Assembly (NCBI GenBank): GCA_900553355.1
Contig: USDK01000002.1
Coordinates: 22,922-86,921, forward strand
DNA: 64,000 nt
Direction of reading: 5' to 3'
From: an uncultured Lachnospiraceae bacterium
Lineage (GTDB): Bacteria; Bacillota; Clostridia; Lachnospirales; Lachnospiraceae
Part shown: positions 9,065 to 17,662 of the stretch, in pieces
Layout: each line of letters starts with the position of its first letter
Position numbering within the stretch: the stretch's first letter is position 1
Translations under genes and position numbers: made by a program
The notes under the pieces: generated by a model
What the model was told of the DNA's origin: nothing
Databases searched by the model: none
Seen by the model: the letters and a program-made list of their open reading frames with translations, nothing else

Positions 9065-9577
9065 ATGGATAATATCATATTTATCGGTATGCCTGCGGTG
9101 GGGAAAAGTACCGTAGGGGTAGTCGTGGCAAAACGTCTGGGATATCGGTTTGTAGATGCGGATATTTTGATTCAGGAGACTGAGGGAAAGCTTTTAAAAG
9201 AGATTATCCAGGAAAAGGGTATCGAGGGATTCCTGCAGGTAGAAGACCGGGTAAATGCCGGGATCTGTGCGGACCATGCCGTGATTTCACCGGGAGGAAG
9301 CGTGGTATACTGCGAAAACGCCATGAATCATTATAAAGAAATCGGCAGAATCGTATATTTAAAGGCATCTTACGAGACAATAAATAAAAGATTGAATAAT
9401 GCAAGAAACAGGGGCGTAGTATTAAAGGATGGACAGTCCCTGAAAGATCTGTATGAGGAGCGGGTAAAGCTGTTTGAAAGGTATGCAGATATTACGATCT
9501 GCGAAGACGGGATGGAGCTGGAAGAGACGATTCAGGCAGTGCTGGATGCAGTGGAAAAGGATAAAAAACATCAATAA
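9065..9577 (+). CDS. Shikimate kinase-like P-loop kinase (divergent)
   Basis: 170 residues, the size of shikimate kinase. The P-loop GMPAVGKS (8-15), the DAD motif (31-33) and a C-terminal EERVKLFERYAD helix (131-142) fit the AroK/AroL fold. Two substrate-site features differ from the norm: the FR of helix 3 is FL (Leu57 replaces the shikimate-binding Arg), and the Gly triplet is GGS (77-79). It also stands alone, without other aromatic-pathway genes. It may be a paralogue acting on another substrate, or a functional but divergent shikimate kinase. GAAAGGAGAAAGG precedes the ATG. Confidence 0.75.
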   Translation: MDNIIFIGMPAVGKSTVGVVVAKRLGYRFVDADILIQETEGKLLKEIIQEKGIEGFLQVEDRVNAGICADHAVISPGGSVVYCENAMNHYKEIGRIVYLKASYETINKRLNNARNRGVVLKDGQSLKDLYEERVKLFERYADITICEDGMELEETIQAVLDAVEKDKKHQ

Positions 9578-9613
9578 AGATATTACAGATAAGTTACAAA
9601 ATGTAAAAAATGT

Positions 9614-9641
9614 TTTACAAATGCAAATTCTATGATATAAT
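9614..9641 (+). promoter_or_regulatory. sigma-A promoter for murA
   Basis: TTTACA (9614-9619), a 16-base spacer and TATAAT (9636-9641) lie about 70 bases before the murA start, in an AT-rich gap. Confidence 0.65.
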
Positions 9642-9710
9642 ATCGAAGAATATAGAGTTGAAAATTTGTAAAATGAGAGTAAAATAGATTGTATTTTTTT
9701 GAGGTGTGTT

Positions 9711-11003
9711 ATGGAACAATATATTATTAAGGGCGGACATCCGCTGGTCGGAGAAGTAGAGATTGGCGGTGCGAAGAATGCTGCGCTTGCGATTTTGTCT
9801 GCGGCAATTATGACAGATGAAACGGTATTGATCGATAATCTTCCGGATGTAAATGATATCAATGTATTGCTGGATGCAATCGAGGGGATTGGGGCAATGG
9901 TTCACCGGGTGGACAGACATACGGTGAAGATTAATGGAAAAAATATTCATGATATTTCTATCGAATATGATTATATTAAAAAAATCCGTGCGTCCTATTA
10001 TCTGCTGGGGGCGCTGCTTGGAAAATATAAACGTGCAGAGGTAGCTCTGCCGGGCGGATGCAATATCGGAAGCCGTCCGATCGACCAGCATATCAAAGGA
10101 TTCCGTGCGCTGGGTGCAGATGTTGAGATTGAATTTGGCAAGATCATGGCTGAGGCGGATCGTCTGGTCGGAAAGCATATTTATTTTGACGTGGTCAGTG
10201 TGGGGGCAACCATCAACGTAATGATGGCAGCAGCTATGGCAGAGGGTATGACGATCCTTGAGAACGTGGCCAAGGAACCGCATGTGGTTGATGTGGCAAA
10301 TTTCCTGAACAGTATGGGAGCCAACATCCGCGGCGCCGGTACAGACGTGATCAAGATCCGTGGCGTACAGAGCCTTCACGGTACAGAATATTCCGTAATC
10401 CCGGATCAGATTGAGGCCGGAACCTTTATGTTTGCGGCAGCAGCTACAAAGGGAGACGTGACAGTCTTAAATGTAATTCCGAAGCACCTGGAAGCAACTA
10501 TTGCAAAGCTGGTAGAGATTGGATGCGAAGTAGAAGAGTTTGACGATGCGGTCCGCGTGGTGTCCAAGGGCAACTTAAGAAGCACACACGTAAAGACCCT
10601 GCCATATCCAGGATTCCCGACAGACATGCAGCCACAGATCGGCGTGACGCTGGCTCTGTGCAAGGGGACAAGTATTATTACAGAAAGTATTTTTGAGAAT
10701 CGTTTCAAATATCTGGATGAGCTGGCAAGAATGGGCGCAAATATTAAGATCGAAGGAAATTCCGCAACCATCGAAGGCGTAGATCACTTCACCGGAGCAA
10801 GAGTCAGCGCGCCGGATCTGCGCGCAGGCGCAGCACTGTGCATCGCAGGGCTGGCAACCGACGGAATTACTATCGTGGATGACATCGTGTATATCCAGAG
10901 AGGCTACGAAAGATTCGAAGAAAAACTTCGCTCAATTGGCGGAATTATCGAAAAAGTATCAACAGAAAAAGAAATTCAGAAGTTCAAATTAAAAGTAGGT
11001 TAA
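9711..11003 (+). CDS. murA: UDP-N-acetylglucosamine 1-carboxyvinyltransferase MurA
   Basis: First committed enzyme of peptidoglycan synthesis: transfers enolpyruvate from PEP to UDP-GlcNAc in the cytoplasm. 430 residues, normal length. The Lys-Asn pair in GGAKNAAL (residues 21-22 region) and the fosfomycin-target Cys in LPGGCNIGSRPIDQH (Cys near 117) are both present, as is the inside-out alpha/beta barrel repeat pattern. ATG 9711 is chosen over TTG 9699 because GAGGTG lies just before it. The gene has its own promoter and ends at a long palindrome. Low-GC Gram-positives often have two MurA paralogues; which one this is cannot be told here. Confidence 0.97.
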   Translation: MEQYIIKGGHPLVGEVEIGGAKNAALAILSAAIMTDETVLIDNLPDVNDINVLLDAIEGIGAMVHRVDRHTVKINGKNIHDISIEYDYIKKIRASYYLLGALLGKYKRAEVALPGGCNIGSRPIDQHIKGFRALGADVEIEFGKIMAEADRLVGKHIYFDVVSVGATINVMMAAAMAEGMTILENVAKEPHVVDVANFLNSMGANIRGAGTDVIKIRGVQSLHGTEYSVIPDQIEAGTFMFAAAATKGDVTVLNVIPKHLEATIAKLVEIGCEVEEFDDAVRVVSKGNLRSTHVKTLPYPGFPTDMQPQIGVTLALCKGTSIITESIFENRFKYLDELARMGANIKIEGNSATIEGVDHFTGARVSAPDLRAGAALCIAGLATDGITIVDDIVYIQRGYERFEEKLRSIGGIIEKVSTEKEIQKFKLKVG

Positions 11004-11007
11004 GTTC

Positions 11008-11057
11008 TTTCAATTGGGGACGGGGGATTTTCGGAAATCCCCCGTCCCCAATTGAAA
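11008..11057. repeat. 23-bp perfect palindrome with TCGG loop (GGGGACG family, copy 1)
   Basis: Arms 11008-11030 and 11035-11057 pair without mismatch around a four-base loop TCGG. The arms contain CAATTGGGGACGGGGGATTT on one side. It begins four bases after the murA stop. Two other palindromes in the window share the GGGGACG/CGTCCCC arms. No T-run follows on either strand, so it is not a standard terminator. Confidence 0.9.
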
Positions 11058-11082
11058 TTTATGTGGAAAATGTGGATAACAT

Positions 11083-12264
11083 ATGTGGAAAGAGTGGAAA
11101 AGTAACAGGTATTTTATTTTGGTGGTTGCGGCGGCTGTAAATTTTGTGCATGGCAACCCGTATATCTGGACGGTGTTTCAGCCGTATATGCAGAAGGAGT
11201 TTGGGGTGTCGACGGCTGTGTCCAGCCAGCCGTTTACTTTGATCATCGGAGTGTTTGCCTTTGGAAATATGATTGGTGGATATTTGCAGCACAGGATCGG
11301 GGCAAAGAAGACGATGTTGTACGGAAGTCTGTTTATGTGTCTGGGCTTTTTGATGGCAGCGCTGGCGCCGCAGGACGCGCCGTGGATGGTTTCGCTTGGG
11401 TACGGCGTGATTGGAGGACTGGGATCCGGCTGTGCTTTCAGTATGCTGGTGGCAGTGCCGCAAGGCTGGTTCCCGGACAAACGTGGGCTGGTTACCGGGA
11501 TCACCATCGGCGTGATCGGAATCTCAGGTGTGGTCATGAATCCGCTGTGTGACTGGATCCTGTCGAGAAAAGGGTTTCATTTTGCCATGCTTATCGTGAC
11601 GGTCATTTATGCAGTGCTGTGCCTGGGCGGTTTTTTCCTGGAAGAAGCTCCGGAGGAAATTCAGAGGCGCGGTACCGGGAATGGAGAAATGGACGAGATG
11701 TGGAAGGAAAAGGACCAGAGGCAGTATACCGTAGTGGAAATGATGAAGACCAAGCGCTATTACTGGATCAGCCTGGCAATGGCATTAGCGGTGCCGGCGT
11801 ATGTACTGGTCAATCCTCTGATGAAGTCTCTGGGCATGGAAAGGGGCCTTACGGGGGCGCAGGCGCTGGCCGGTGTAACGATCGCGTCGGTGGCAAACAT
11901 TGTCGGCCGTGTGGCGGCGCCGTGGCTGTCTGATAAAATCGGACGGAAGAGCGTCGTTTATCTTTTGTTTATTCTGGCAATGTTTTCCTCATTTGGACTC
12001 ATGGCGGCCGGAGGGATACTGTTTGCTGCGTTATGCTCTGTGATCTGTATGGTATACGGAGGCGTGGTGAGCGTATTTCCGGTACTGGTATCTGATTGTT
12101 TCGGCATGAAACATCAGGGCACAAATTTTGGAGCAGTCATGATCGGATATGGAATTGCCTCCGTACTCTGCCCGGTGCTGCTGGAGACGGCAGGACAGGT
12201 AAATGCGCTGCTGGCCGCCGGAGTCTGCTGTGTGGCAGGACTGGCCGCAACGAAAAAAATCTAA
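11083..12264 (+). CDS. MFS transporter, oxalate/formate antiporter (OFA) type
   Basis: Integral membrane carrier of 393 residues with about 12 helices. The N-terminal pattern NPYIWTVFQPYMQKEFG and the loop GAKKTMLYGSLFMCLGF fit the OFA subfamily, as does the second-half signature WLSDKIGRKSVVYLLF. The substrate is likely a small carboxylate, but this cannot be fixed by sequence. An in-frame stop at 11077 forces the ATG at 11083, although no good ribosome site is seen; ATGTGGA repeats surround it. It follows a palindrome and is probably transcribed from its own weak or readthrough promoter. Confidence 0.88.
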   Translation: MWKEWKSNRYFILVVAAAVNFVHGNPYIWTVFQPYMQKEFGVSTAVSSQPFTLIIGVFAFGNMIGGYLQHRIGAKKTMLYGSLFMCLGFLMAALAPQDAPWMVSLGYGVIGGLGSGCAFSMLVAVPQGWFPDKRGLVTGITIGVIGISGVVMNPLCDWILSRKGFHFAMLIVTVIYAVLCLGGFFLEEAPEEIQRRGTGNGEMDEMWKEKDQRQYTVVEMMKTKRYYWISLAMALAVPAYVLVNPLMKSLGMERGLTGAQALAGVTIASVANIVGRVAAPWLSDKIGRKSVVYLLFILAMFSSFGLMAAGGILFAALCSVICMVYGGVVSVFPVLVSDCFGMKHQGTNFGAVMIGYGIASVLCPVLLETAGQVNALLAAGVCCVAGLAATKKI

Positions 12265-12289
12265 GGAGGCACAGGATAAAAATTGGCTC

Positions 12290-12318
12290 TTGACAACCTG
12301 TGTAAAAGAGTGTAAAGT
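12290..12318 (+). promoter_or_regulatory. promoter for the metK leader
   Basis: TTGACA (12290-12295), a 17-base spacer and TAAAGT (12313-12318) lie 38 bases before the riboswitch aptamer. Confidence 0.6.
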
Positions 12319-12355
12319 CTTACTCGTACATAAAATTTAACATATTGCAGACTTT

Positions 12356-12457
12356 CTCTTATTCAGAGCAGTGGAGATACAAAGGATCTGTGAAGCTGCG
12401 GCAACCCCCGCGATATCGGGAAGGTGCCAACCTGAGCGAGCAATCGAACAATAAGAG
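12356..12457 (+). ncRNA. SAM-I (S-box) riboswitch
   Basis: Aptamer closed by a perfect 8-base P1 stem, CTCTTATT (12356-12363) with AATAAGAG (12450-12457). Inside are the conserved S-box strings CAGAGCAGTGGAG, GTGAAGCTGCGGCAACC and GGTGCCAACCTGAG. SAM binding should stabilise the aptamer and favour the downstream terminator, lowering metK expression when SAM is plentiful. The location before metK supports the call. Confidence 0.93.
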
Positions 12458-12476
12458 GATTGGTTTATGAAGATAT

Positions 12477-12507
12477 AAAGCAGTCCGCTTATGCGGACTG
12501 CTTTTTT
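12477..12507 (+). terminator. riboswitch expression-platform terminator
   Basis: Perfect 12-base arms (12477-12488 with 12493-12504, containing GCAGTCCGC and GCGGACTGC) with a TTAT loop and a T-run. It sits 20 bases after the aptamer and 70 bases before metK, as expected for transcriptional control. Confidence 0.92.
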
Positions 12508-12576
12508 GATGACATGGATCACTCAAACGGGAGAAAGGATGCCGAAAAAGAAAACAGGCAAAGGAGACAAAAAGCT

Positions 12577-13764
12577 ATGGAGAGACATTTATTTACTTCA
12601 GAATCTGTAACAGAAGGCCATCCGGACAAGATGTGCGACCAGATCTCGGATGCGATCCTGGACGCGCTGATGGAGCAGGATCCCATGAGCCGTGTAGCGT
12701 GTGAGACCTGCACGACCACCGGTCTTGTGATGGTCATGGGCGAGATTACCACAAATGCGTATGTAGATATCCAGAAGATTGTGCGTGATACAGTCAGGGA
12801 GATCGGTTATACAAGAGGAAAATTTGGCTTTGATGCGGATACCTGCGGGGTGATCACAGCCATTGATGAACAGTCTGCCGACATTGCCCTGGGAGTGGAT
12901 AAGGCGCTGGAGGCAAAGGAGAGCCAGATGTCAGATGCAGATCTTGATGAGATCGGCGCCGGAGACCAGGGAATGATGTTCGGCTATGCCTCTGATGAGA
13001 CGCCGGAATTCATGCCATATCCGATCGCACTGGCGCACAAGCTGGCACGCAGACTAACAGAAGTACGGAAAAACGGAACCCTGCCTTATCTGCGCCCGGA
13101 CGGCAAGACACAGGTGACCGTAGAATATGATGAAAACGGCGTGCCTTTCCGCCTGGATGCAGTGGTGCTTTCCACCCAGCACAATCCGGAAGTCAGCCAG
13201 GAACAGATTCATGAGGATATCAAGAAATATGTATTTGACGCTGTGATCCCGGAAGGGATGACGGATGAAGAAACGAAGTTCTTTATCAATCCGACCGGCC
13301 GATTTGTCATCGGCGGCCCTCACGGAGACAGCGGACTGACAGGACGCAAGCTGATCGTAGATACTTACGGTGGGATGGCCCGTCACGGCGGCGGAGCATT
13401 TTCAGGCAAGGACTGCACCAAGGTAGACCGTTCAGCAGCTTATGCGGCCCGGTATGTGGCAAAGAATATGGTGGCGGCAGGGCTTGCAAAGAAATGTGAG
13501 ATCCAGCTGTCATATGCCATCGGAGTAGCTCATCCGACATCCATCATGGTAGACACCTTCGGAACCGGAAAACTTAGCGACCAGAAGCTGGTAGAAATCA
13601 TCCGGGAGAACTTCGACCTTCGCCCGGCCGGCATCATCAAGATGCTGGATCTGAGACGGCCGATCTACAAGCAGACAGCCGCATACGGCCATTTCGGACG
13701 GACAGACATCGACCTTCCGTGGGAAAAACTGGACAAAGTAGACGTGCTGAAAAAGTATTTATAA
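12577..13764 (+). CDS. metK: S-adenosylmethionine synthetase MetK
   Basis: Makes SAM from methionine and ATP in the cytoplasm. 395 residues, typical length. Clear motifs: [18 protein letters not shown] at the N-terminus (catalytic His in GHPDK), [24 protein letters not shown] and [22 protein letters not shown] 12577 follows AAAGGAGACA. A longer open frame from 12460 would translate through the riboswitch terminator and is wrong. Regulated by the SAM-I riboswitch directly upstream. Confidence 0.98.
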   Translation: MERHLFTSESVTEGHPDKMCDQISDAILDALMEQDPMSRVACETCTTTGLVMVMGEITTNAYVDIQKIVRDTVREIGYTRGKFGFDADTCGVITAIDEQSADIALGVDKALEAKESQMSDADLDEIGAGDQGMMFGYASDETPEFMPYPIALAHKLARRLTEVRKNGTLPYLRPDGKTQVTVEYDENGVPFRLDAVVLSTQHNPEVSQEQIHEDIKKYVFDAVIPEGMTDEETKFFINPTGRFVIGGPHGDSGLTGRKLIVDTYGGMARHGGGAFSGKDCTKVDRSAAYAARYVAKNMVAAGLAKKCEIQLSYAIGVAHPTSIMVDTFGTGKLSDQKLVEIIRENFDLRPAGIIKMLDLRRPIYKQTAAYGHFGRTDIDLPWEKLDKVDVLKKYL

Positions 13765-13783
13765 AAATTTTATAAAAGTTTAT

Positions 13784-13811
13784 GGGTGCTTTGTTAAGAA
13801 GCACCCTTTTT
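13784..13811 (+). terminator. terminator after metK
   Basis: GGGTGCTT (13784-13791) pairs with AAGCACCC (13799-13806), followed by a T-run. It lies 20 bases after the stop. Confidence 0.87.
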
Positions 13812-13842
13812 CATGCTATACTTTTGTCGGAGGATGTAGTCT

Positions 13843-15339
13843 ATGAAGCTGAAGACGAAATTGATCATTGCATTTCTGACCGTGCTTTTGCTTCCCATTA
13901 TTCTGGGAGGAGCTCTGATATTCCTGCTGGGGGTTTATCAGATCAGCACGATTGAAAAAACATATAAACTTACAGGAACCACGGTGGAAACGCTTTCAAA
14001 TTCCATGCAGACGATCTCCAGCCTTACCGAGGAGCCCTATCACCAGCTGGTAAATATGGCGCTGGAAGATCCAGGAGAAATGAGCGACGCCACGACGCTG
14101 GGAGAGTTCAACCAGATCCTGCAGGATAAAAATGCGTATCTTCTGGTCCGGAAGGAGAATACCATTATCTATGTGGGGACGGATATGGATTCGGCCGAGA
14201 GTGTGATTGCCGAACTCCCTGAATACGGAGGATCTGCGACAACATCAGAAAACGGGATGTATCTTGGAGGAGACGCCCAGGCTCTGGTAAAGCAGGTGGA
14301 TTTTGAATTCCCAGATGGGGATGATGGAAGCGCATTTATTGTATCAGATGTCCGCAAGATGATTCCGGAGCTGGAAGAATTTCTGGTAGATATTGCGATA
14401 TGTATCGTTTTCATCCTGATTTTTACGGCGGCACTGCTGGTGTTCTGGATCTACCGTTCCGTCATGCAGCCGCTGCAGAAGATGCAGATTGCTGCAAAGA
14501 ATATTAAAGAAGGCAATCTGGATTTTGAGCTGAAGCCCATGGCGGATGACGAGATGGGAAGACTTGCCCAGGATCTGGAAGAGATGCGGATCCGTCTGAG
14601 AGATAATGTGGACGAAAAGCTTCGTTATGATAAAGAAAGCAAGGAGCTGATCAGCAACATTTCCCATGATTTAAAGACACCGGTGACGGCAATCAAGGGC
14701 TATGCAGAAGGGATCATGGACGGAGTGGCGGATACGCCGGAGAAGATGCAGAAATACGTGCGGACGATCTACAATAAAGCAGATGAGATGAATACACTGA
14801 TCAATGAGCTGACCTTTTATTCAAAGATTGATACCAACCGTATTCCTTACAATTTCAATACCCTGTCCGTCAACGATTACTTTGAGGACTGTGCGGAGGA
14901 TCTGTCCCTGGAGCTGGAAGCAAAAAATGTGGAGTTTGGATATTTTAATTATGTGGAAAAAGATGTGAAAGTCATTGCCGACGCGGAGCAGATCAAGAGA
15001 GTGATCCACAATATCGTCAATAATTCACTGAAATATATGGATAAGCCAAAGGCGAAGATCAATCTGCGGGTCAAAGATGTGGGAGACTTTGTACAGGTAG
15101 AGCTGGAAGATAACGGAAAAGGGATCGCGGCCAAAGATCTGCCGAATATTTTTGACCGGTTTTACCGCACCGACGCATCCAGGAATTCATCCAAAGGTGG
15201 GAGCGGTATTGGTCTGTCGATCGTAAAGAAGATCATAGAAGAGCATGGTGGAAAGATCTGGGCGACCAGCCGTGAAGAGACGGGAACGACCATGTATTTT
15301 GTTCTGAGAAAATATCAGGAGGTGCCGATTTATGAGTAA
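13843..15339 (+). CDS. Sensor histidine kinase (HAMP, HisKA, HATPase)
   Basis: Membrane kinase of 498 residues. Helices near 8-30 and 180-205 bracket an extracytoplasmic sensor of about 150 residues. HAMP follows (YRSVMQPLQKMQIAAKNI), then HisKA with ISHDLKTPVTAIKGY (phospho-His near 275) and HATPase boxes NNSLKYM, DNGKGIAAKDLPNIFDRFYR and GGSGIGLSI. GGAGGA lies nine bases before the ATG. The response-regulator gene overlaps its end, so the two are translationally coupled. The signal is unknown; the sensor domain gives no clear hint. Confidence 0.95.
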   Translation: MKLKTKLIIAFLTVLLLPIILGGALIFLLGVYQISTIEKTYKLTGTTVETLSNSMQTISSLTEEPYHQLVNMALEDPGEMSDATTLGEFNQILQDKNAYLLVRKENTIIYVGTDMDSAESVIAELPEYGGSATTSENGMYLGGDAQALVKQVDFEFPDGDDGSAFIVSDVRKMIPELEEFLVDIAICIVFILIFTAALLVFWIYRSVMQPLQKMQIAAKNIKEGNLDFELKPMADDEMGRLAQDLEEMRIRLRDNVDEKLRYDKESKELISNISHDLKTPVTAIKGYAEGIMDGVADTPEKMQKYVRTIYNKADEMNTLINELTFYSKIDTNRIPYNFNTLSVNDYFEDCAEDLSLELEAKNVEFGYFNYVEKDVKVIADAEQIKRVIHNIVNNSLKYMDKPKAKINLRVKDVGDFVQVELEDNGKGIAAKDLPNIFDRFYRTDASRNSSKGGSGIGLSIVKKIIEEHGGKIWATSREETGTTMYFVLRKYQEVPIYE

Positions 15340-16021
15340 AATATTGATTGTAGAAGATGAAGAAGCCATCGCTGATCTGGAGAAGGATTATCTGGAGCTG
15401 AGCGGGTTTGAGGTAGAGGTAGCCACGGATGGAGAAACCGGGCTTTCAAGAGCGATGGAAGAAGATTTCGACCTGTATATTCTTGATCTGATGCTTCCGG
15501 GGATTGACGGCTTTGATATCTGCCGGCAGATCAGGGAGAAAAAAAATACGCCGATCATTATGGTCTCGGCCAAAAAGGATGATATTGACAAGATCCGTGG
15601 ACTGGGTCTTGGGGCAGACGATTATATGACCAAGCCTTTCAGTCCCAGTGAGCTGGTGGCCCGTGTGAAGGCCCATCTTGCCAGATATGACCGCCTGACA
15701 GGCAGCGCCATGGAGGCGAACAAGATCATCGAGATCCGTGGATTAAAGATTGATACGACAGCCCGGAGAGTCTGGGTCAACGGTGAAGAAAAGACCTTTA
15801 CCACAAAGGAGTTTGATCTTTTGACCTTCCTGGCCAGTCATCCGAACCATGTGTATACTAAAGAAGAGTTGTTCCGGGAAATCTGGGATATGGAATCCAT
15901 CGGTGATATCGCTACCGTGACAGTGCATATCAAGAAGATCCGGGAAAAGGTGGAGATGGATACCTCGAATCCTCAGTATATTGAGACAATCTGGGGGGTC
16001 GGGTACCGGTTTAAGGTGTAG
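15332..16021 (+). CDS. OmpR/PhoB-family response regulator
   Basis: 229 residues: receiver domain with acidic EDEE near residue 9, phospho-acceptor Asp52 in LYILDLMLPGIDG and Lys in DDYMTKPFSP, then a winged-helix Trans_reg_C domain ending IETIWGVGYRFKV. Starts inside the last codons of the kinase gene behind AGGAGGTG. It will act with that kinase. Its targets are unknown; the TetR regulator nine bases downstream is probably co-transcribed. Confidence 0.96.
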   Translation: MSKILIVEDEEAIADLEKDYLELSGFEVEVATDGETGLSRAMEEDFDLYILDLMLPGIDGFDICRQIREKKNTPIIMVSAKKDDIDKIRGLGLGADDYMTKPFSPSELVARVKAHLARYDRLTGSAMEANKIIEIRGLKIDTTARRVWVNGEEKTFTTKEFDLLTFLASHPNHVYTKEELFREIWDMESIGDIATVTVHIKKIREKVEMDTSNPQYIETIWGVGYRFKV

Positions 16022-16029
16022 GTGATGAA

Positions 16030-16608
16030 ATGGGGTATACCAGAAAAGGCGAAATGAGAAAGCTGATTTCGGATACTTTTTTAGAACTGATAAAGACCCG
16101 GGATGTGGATAAGATCACCGTTACCATGCTGATCGGCGAATGTCATATCTCCAGACAGACATTCTATTATCATTTCCAGGATATGGATGAGGTAATGGAA
16201 TGGACAGTACAGCAAAAAGGGAAGGAACTGCTGGAAAAAAGCGTGGAGGCAGATGAACTGGAAGAAGCGCTGGAAATTTTCATTTCTTTTTTCAGAGAAA
16301 ATTCTTCTCAACTGAAAAGGTTTATGGTATCAAAAAAATGGAACGGGATCGATAAAATTCTGGTTGATGCCATGACGCAGTATCTGAAACGGCTGATTGA
16401 GAGATATAAGACACCGGATGTAAAAATCGATTATGAGGATATGGAAGTCATGCTCAGATTCTATGCCTGTGGAATGACGGGAGTGCTGATGTATTATTCG
16501 GACAAGGGTCCGTCAGCCCGGGCGAAGCTGACGGATCAGATCAAGAGGATTCTGACAGGACAGATGGTCCCCGGGAGAAAAGAAATGGCAGCAGAAGATG
16601 AGTGGTAA
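16030..16608 (+). CDS. TetR-family transcriptional regulator
   Basis: 192 residues with an N-terminal TetR HTH (RKLISDTFLELIKTRDVDKITVTMLIGECHISRQTFYYHFQD) and a divergent ligand-binding C-terminal half. The family resembles the DhaS/TetR_C group with the ISRQTFYYHF recognition helix. It follows the two-component genes by eight bases with a modest AGGTG site. The GT8 gene converges on its end with four bases between. An 18-base palindrome upstream of the GT8 gene is a candidate operator; that link is inference. Confidence 0.9.
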   Translation: MGYTRKGEMRKLISDTFLELIKTRDVDKITVTMLIGECHISRQTFYYHFQDMDEVMEWTVQQKGKELLEKSVEADELEEALEIFISFFRENSSQLKRFMVSKKWNGIDKILVDAMTQYLKRLIERYKTPDVKIDYEDMEVMLRFYACGMTGVLMYYSDKGPSARAKLTDQIKRILTGQMVPGRKEMAAEDEW

Positions 16609-16612
16609 GATT

Positions 16613-17449
16613 CTATAGTTCTGAAACGCCGCTGATGCGGTGGGTCAGCTGCATATAGTGTTTATACAGGATGCCGAATCTATGGATATACCCGGCGTGC
16701 CATGGCTTTGATTTCCCACAGAAGTGCAGGATGGAAGTGTTTTTCATGACCCAGTCCATATTGCAGACGCCGGAGCTTCGCAGAAGATAGTTGTTGTAAT
16801 TTCTGGCATCATAATTCCAGACGGCATCATCTACTTCCAGGATCTGGCTGCCATAGAGACAGTTCAGGATGTCCTGATCGGGAAGAAGAAGTTCCTTGCT
16901 GTGCTCCTCCGCGAAGGTGAAAAGAGCCTCGGGGTGAATGAACCTCCGCCCTTTATCCAGATCCATCAAAAGAACGCCGGAATTAAAATAATTGTGGTCG
17001 GTTCCCAGGCGGAGCTGATTGATACTGTTAGCCAGATCCGTTTTCCCTGTATGAGAAGCCGCGGCAAAGACATGGTCGTTCAGATCCAGGTTCCAGAGAG
17101 GGCGCAGCGGATTGATCACCAGAATATCCGGATCCAGATACAGGATACGATGAAGCTGTCCAGGAAGGAGATGCGGCGCCAGCAGGCGATAGTACATTTC
17201 CCGGGGATAGGTTCTGGTAACCGGCGCCTCCTGGAATGCAGACGGAGGAATCTGGATCGGGAAAAAATGAAATCCCAGGATTTTGCACTGTCTGTCGACA
17301 AGTGACAGATTCTCTTCCGGAATCCTGCTGTGAAGAAGATACAGATCCACAGGATCGTCCGTCTGGTTTACATAGATGGAAGTGAGCAGTACCTGCAGTC
17401 TTGGAAGGTAGGTCTGGTCAAGGGTGGTAAGTAATTGGATTGTGCTCAT
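16613..17449 (-). CDS. Glycosyltransferase family 8 protein
   Basis: 278 residues with GT8 (GT-A fold, retaining) signatures: DPDILV at 106-111 with the DXD metal-binding motif, FNSGVLLMDL near 159, PDQDILN near 191 and the C-terminal HFCGKSKPWH motif. Cytoplasmic, with no membrane helix. Transfers glucose or galactose from a nucleotide sugar to an unknown acceptor, perhaps a surface glycan or glycolipid. A strong AAAGGAAAGAGG site precedes the ATG. A candidate operator palindrome lies 27 bases upstream. It is not in a glycan cluster. Confidence 0.92.
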   Translation of the reverse strand: MSTIQLLTTLDQTYLPRLQVLLTSIYVNQTDDPVDLYLLHSRIPEENLSLVDRQCKILGFHFFPIQIPPSAFQEAPVTRTYPREMYYRLLAPHLLPGQLHRILYLDPDILVINPLRPLWNLDLNDHVFAAASHTGKTDLANSINQLRLGTDHNYFNSGVLLMDLDKGRRFIHPEALFTFAEEHSKELLLPDQDILNCLYGSQILEVDDAVWNYDARNYNNYLLRSSGVCNMDWVMKNTSILHFCGKSKPWHAGYIHRFGILYKHYMQLTHRISGVSEL

Positions 17450-17475
17450 AAATCAACCTCTTTCCTTTTTGTCGC

Positions 17476-17493
17476 TGTCGGCATGTGCCGACA
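17476..17493. promoter_or_regulatory. candidate operator palindrome upstream of the GT8 gene
   Basis: TGTCGGCA and TGCCGACA are perfect inverted arms around TG. The site lies just downstream of an AT-rich stretch (ATATTTATAG on the minus strand) that could be the -10 of the GT8 gene. Size and symmetry suit a TetR-type repressor, and such a gene lies on the far side of the GT8 gene. Confidence 0.55.
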
Positions 17494-17550
17494 CTTCTAT
17501 AAATATAGTAACGGGATAAAAAGTATCTGGCTACTGATAATGTTTTTAAG

Positions 17551-17588
17551 ATGTCCTTACAAAACAGAGAATATGTAAGGACATTTTT
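17551..17588 (+). terminator. hairpin with T-run in the ftsH leader
   Basis: Perfect 11-base arms ATGTCCTTACA (17551-17561) and TGTAAGGACAT (17574-17584) followed by TTTTT, oriented on the plus strand 75 bases before ftsH. No plus-strand gene ends nearby, since the TetR gene stops 940 bases upstream and the GT8 gene is antisense. It may be a leader attenuator of ftsH or block antisense transcription into the GT8 promoter. Confidence 0.65.
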
Positions 17589-17662
17589 AATAAATTGATA
17601 CTCGTTTTTTTTCAGAATATTTAATATCATAAAAACAGTAATAACGAAAGAGAGGAATTACG

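Noticed and set aside
12460..12576. N-terminal extension of metK
   Set aside because: It would be translated from the riboswitch terminator; the ATG at 12577 has a ribosome site and matches the family start.
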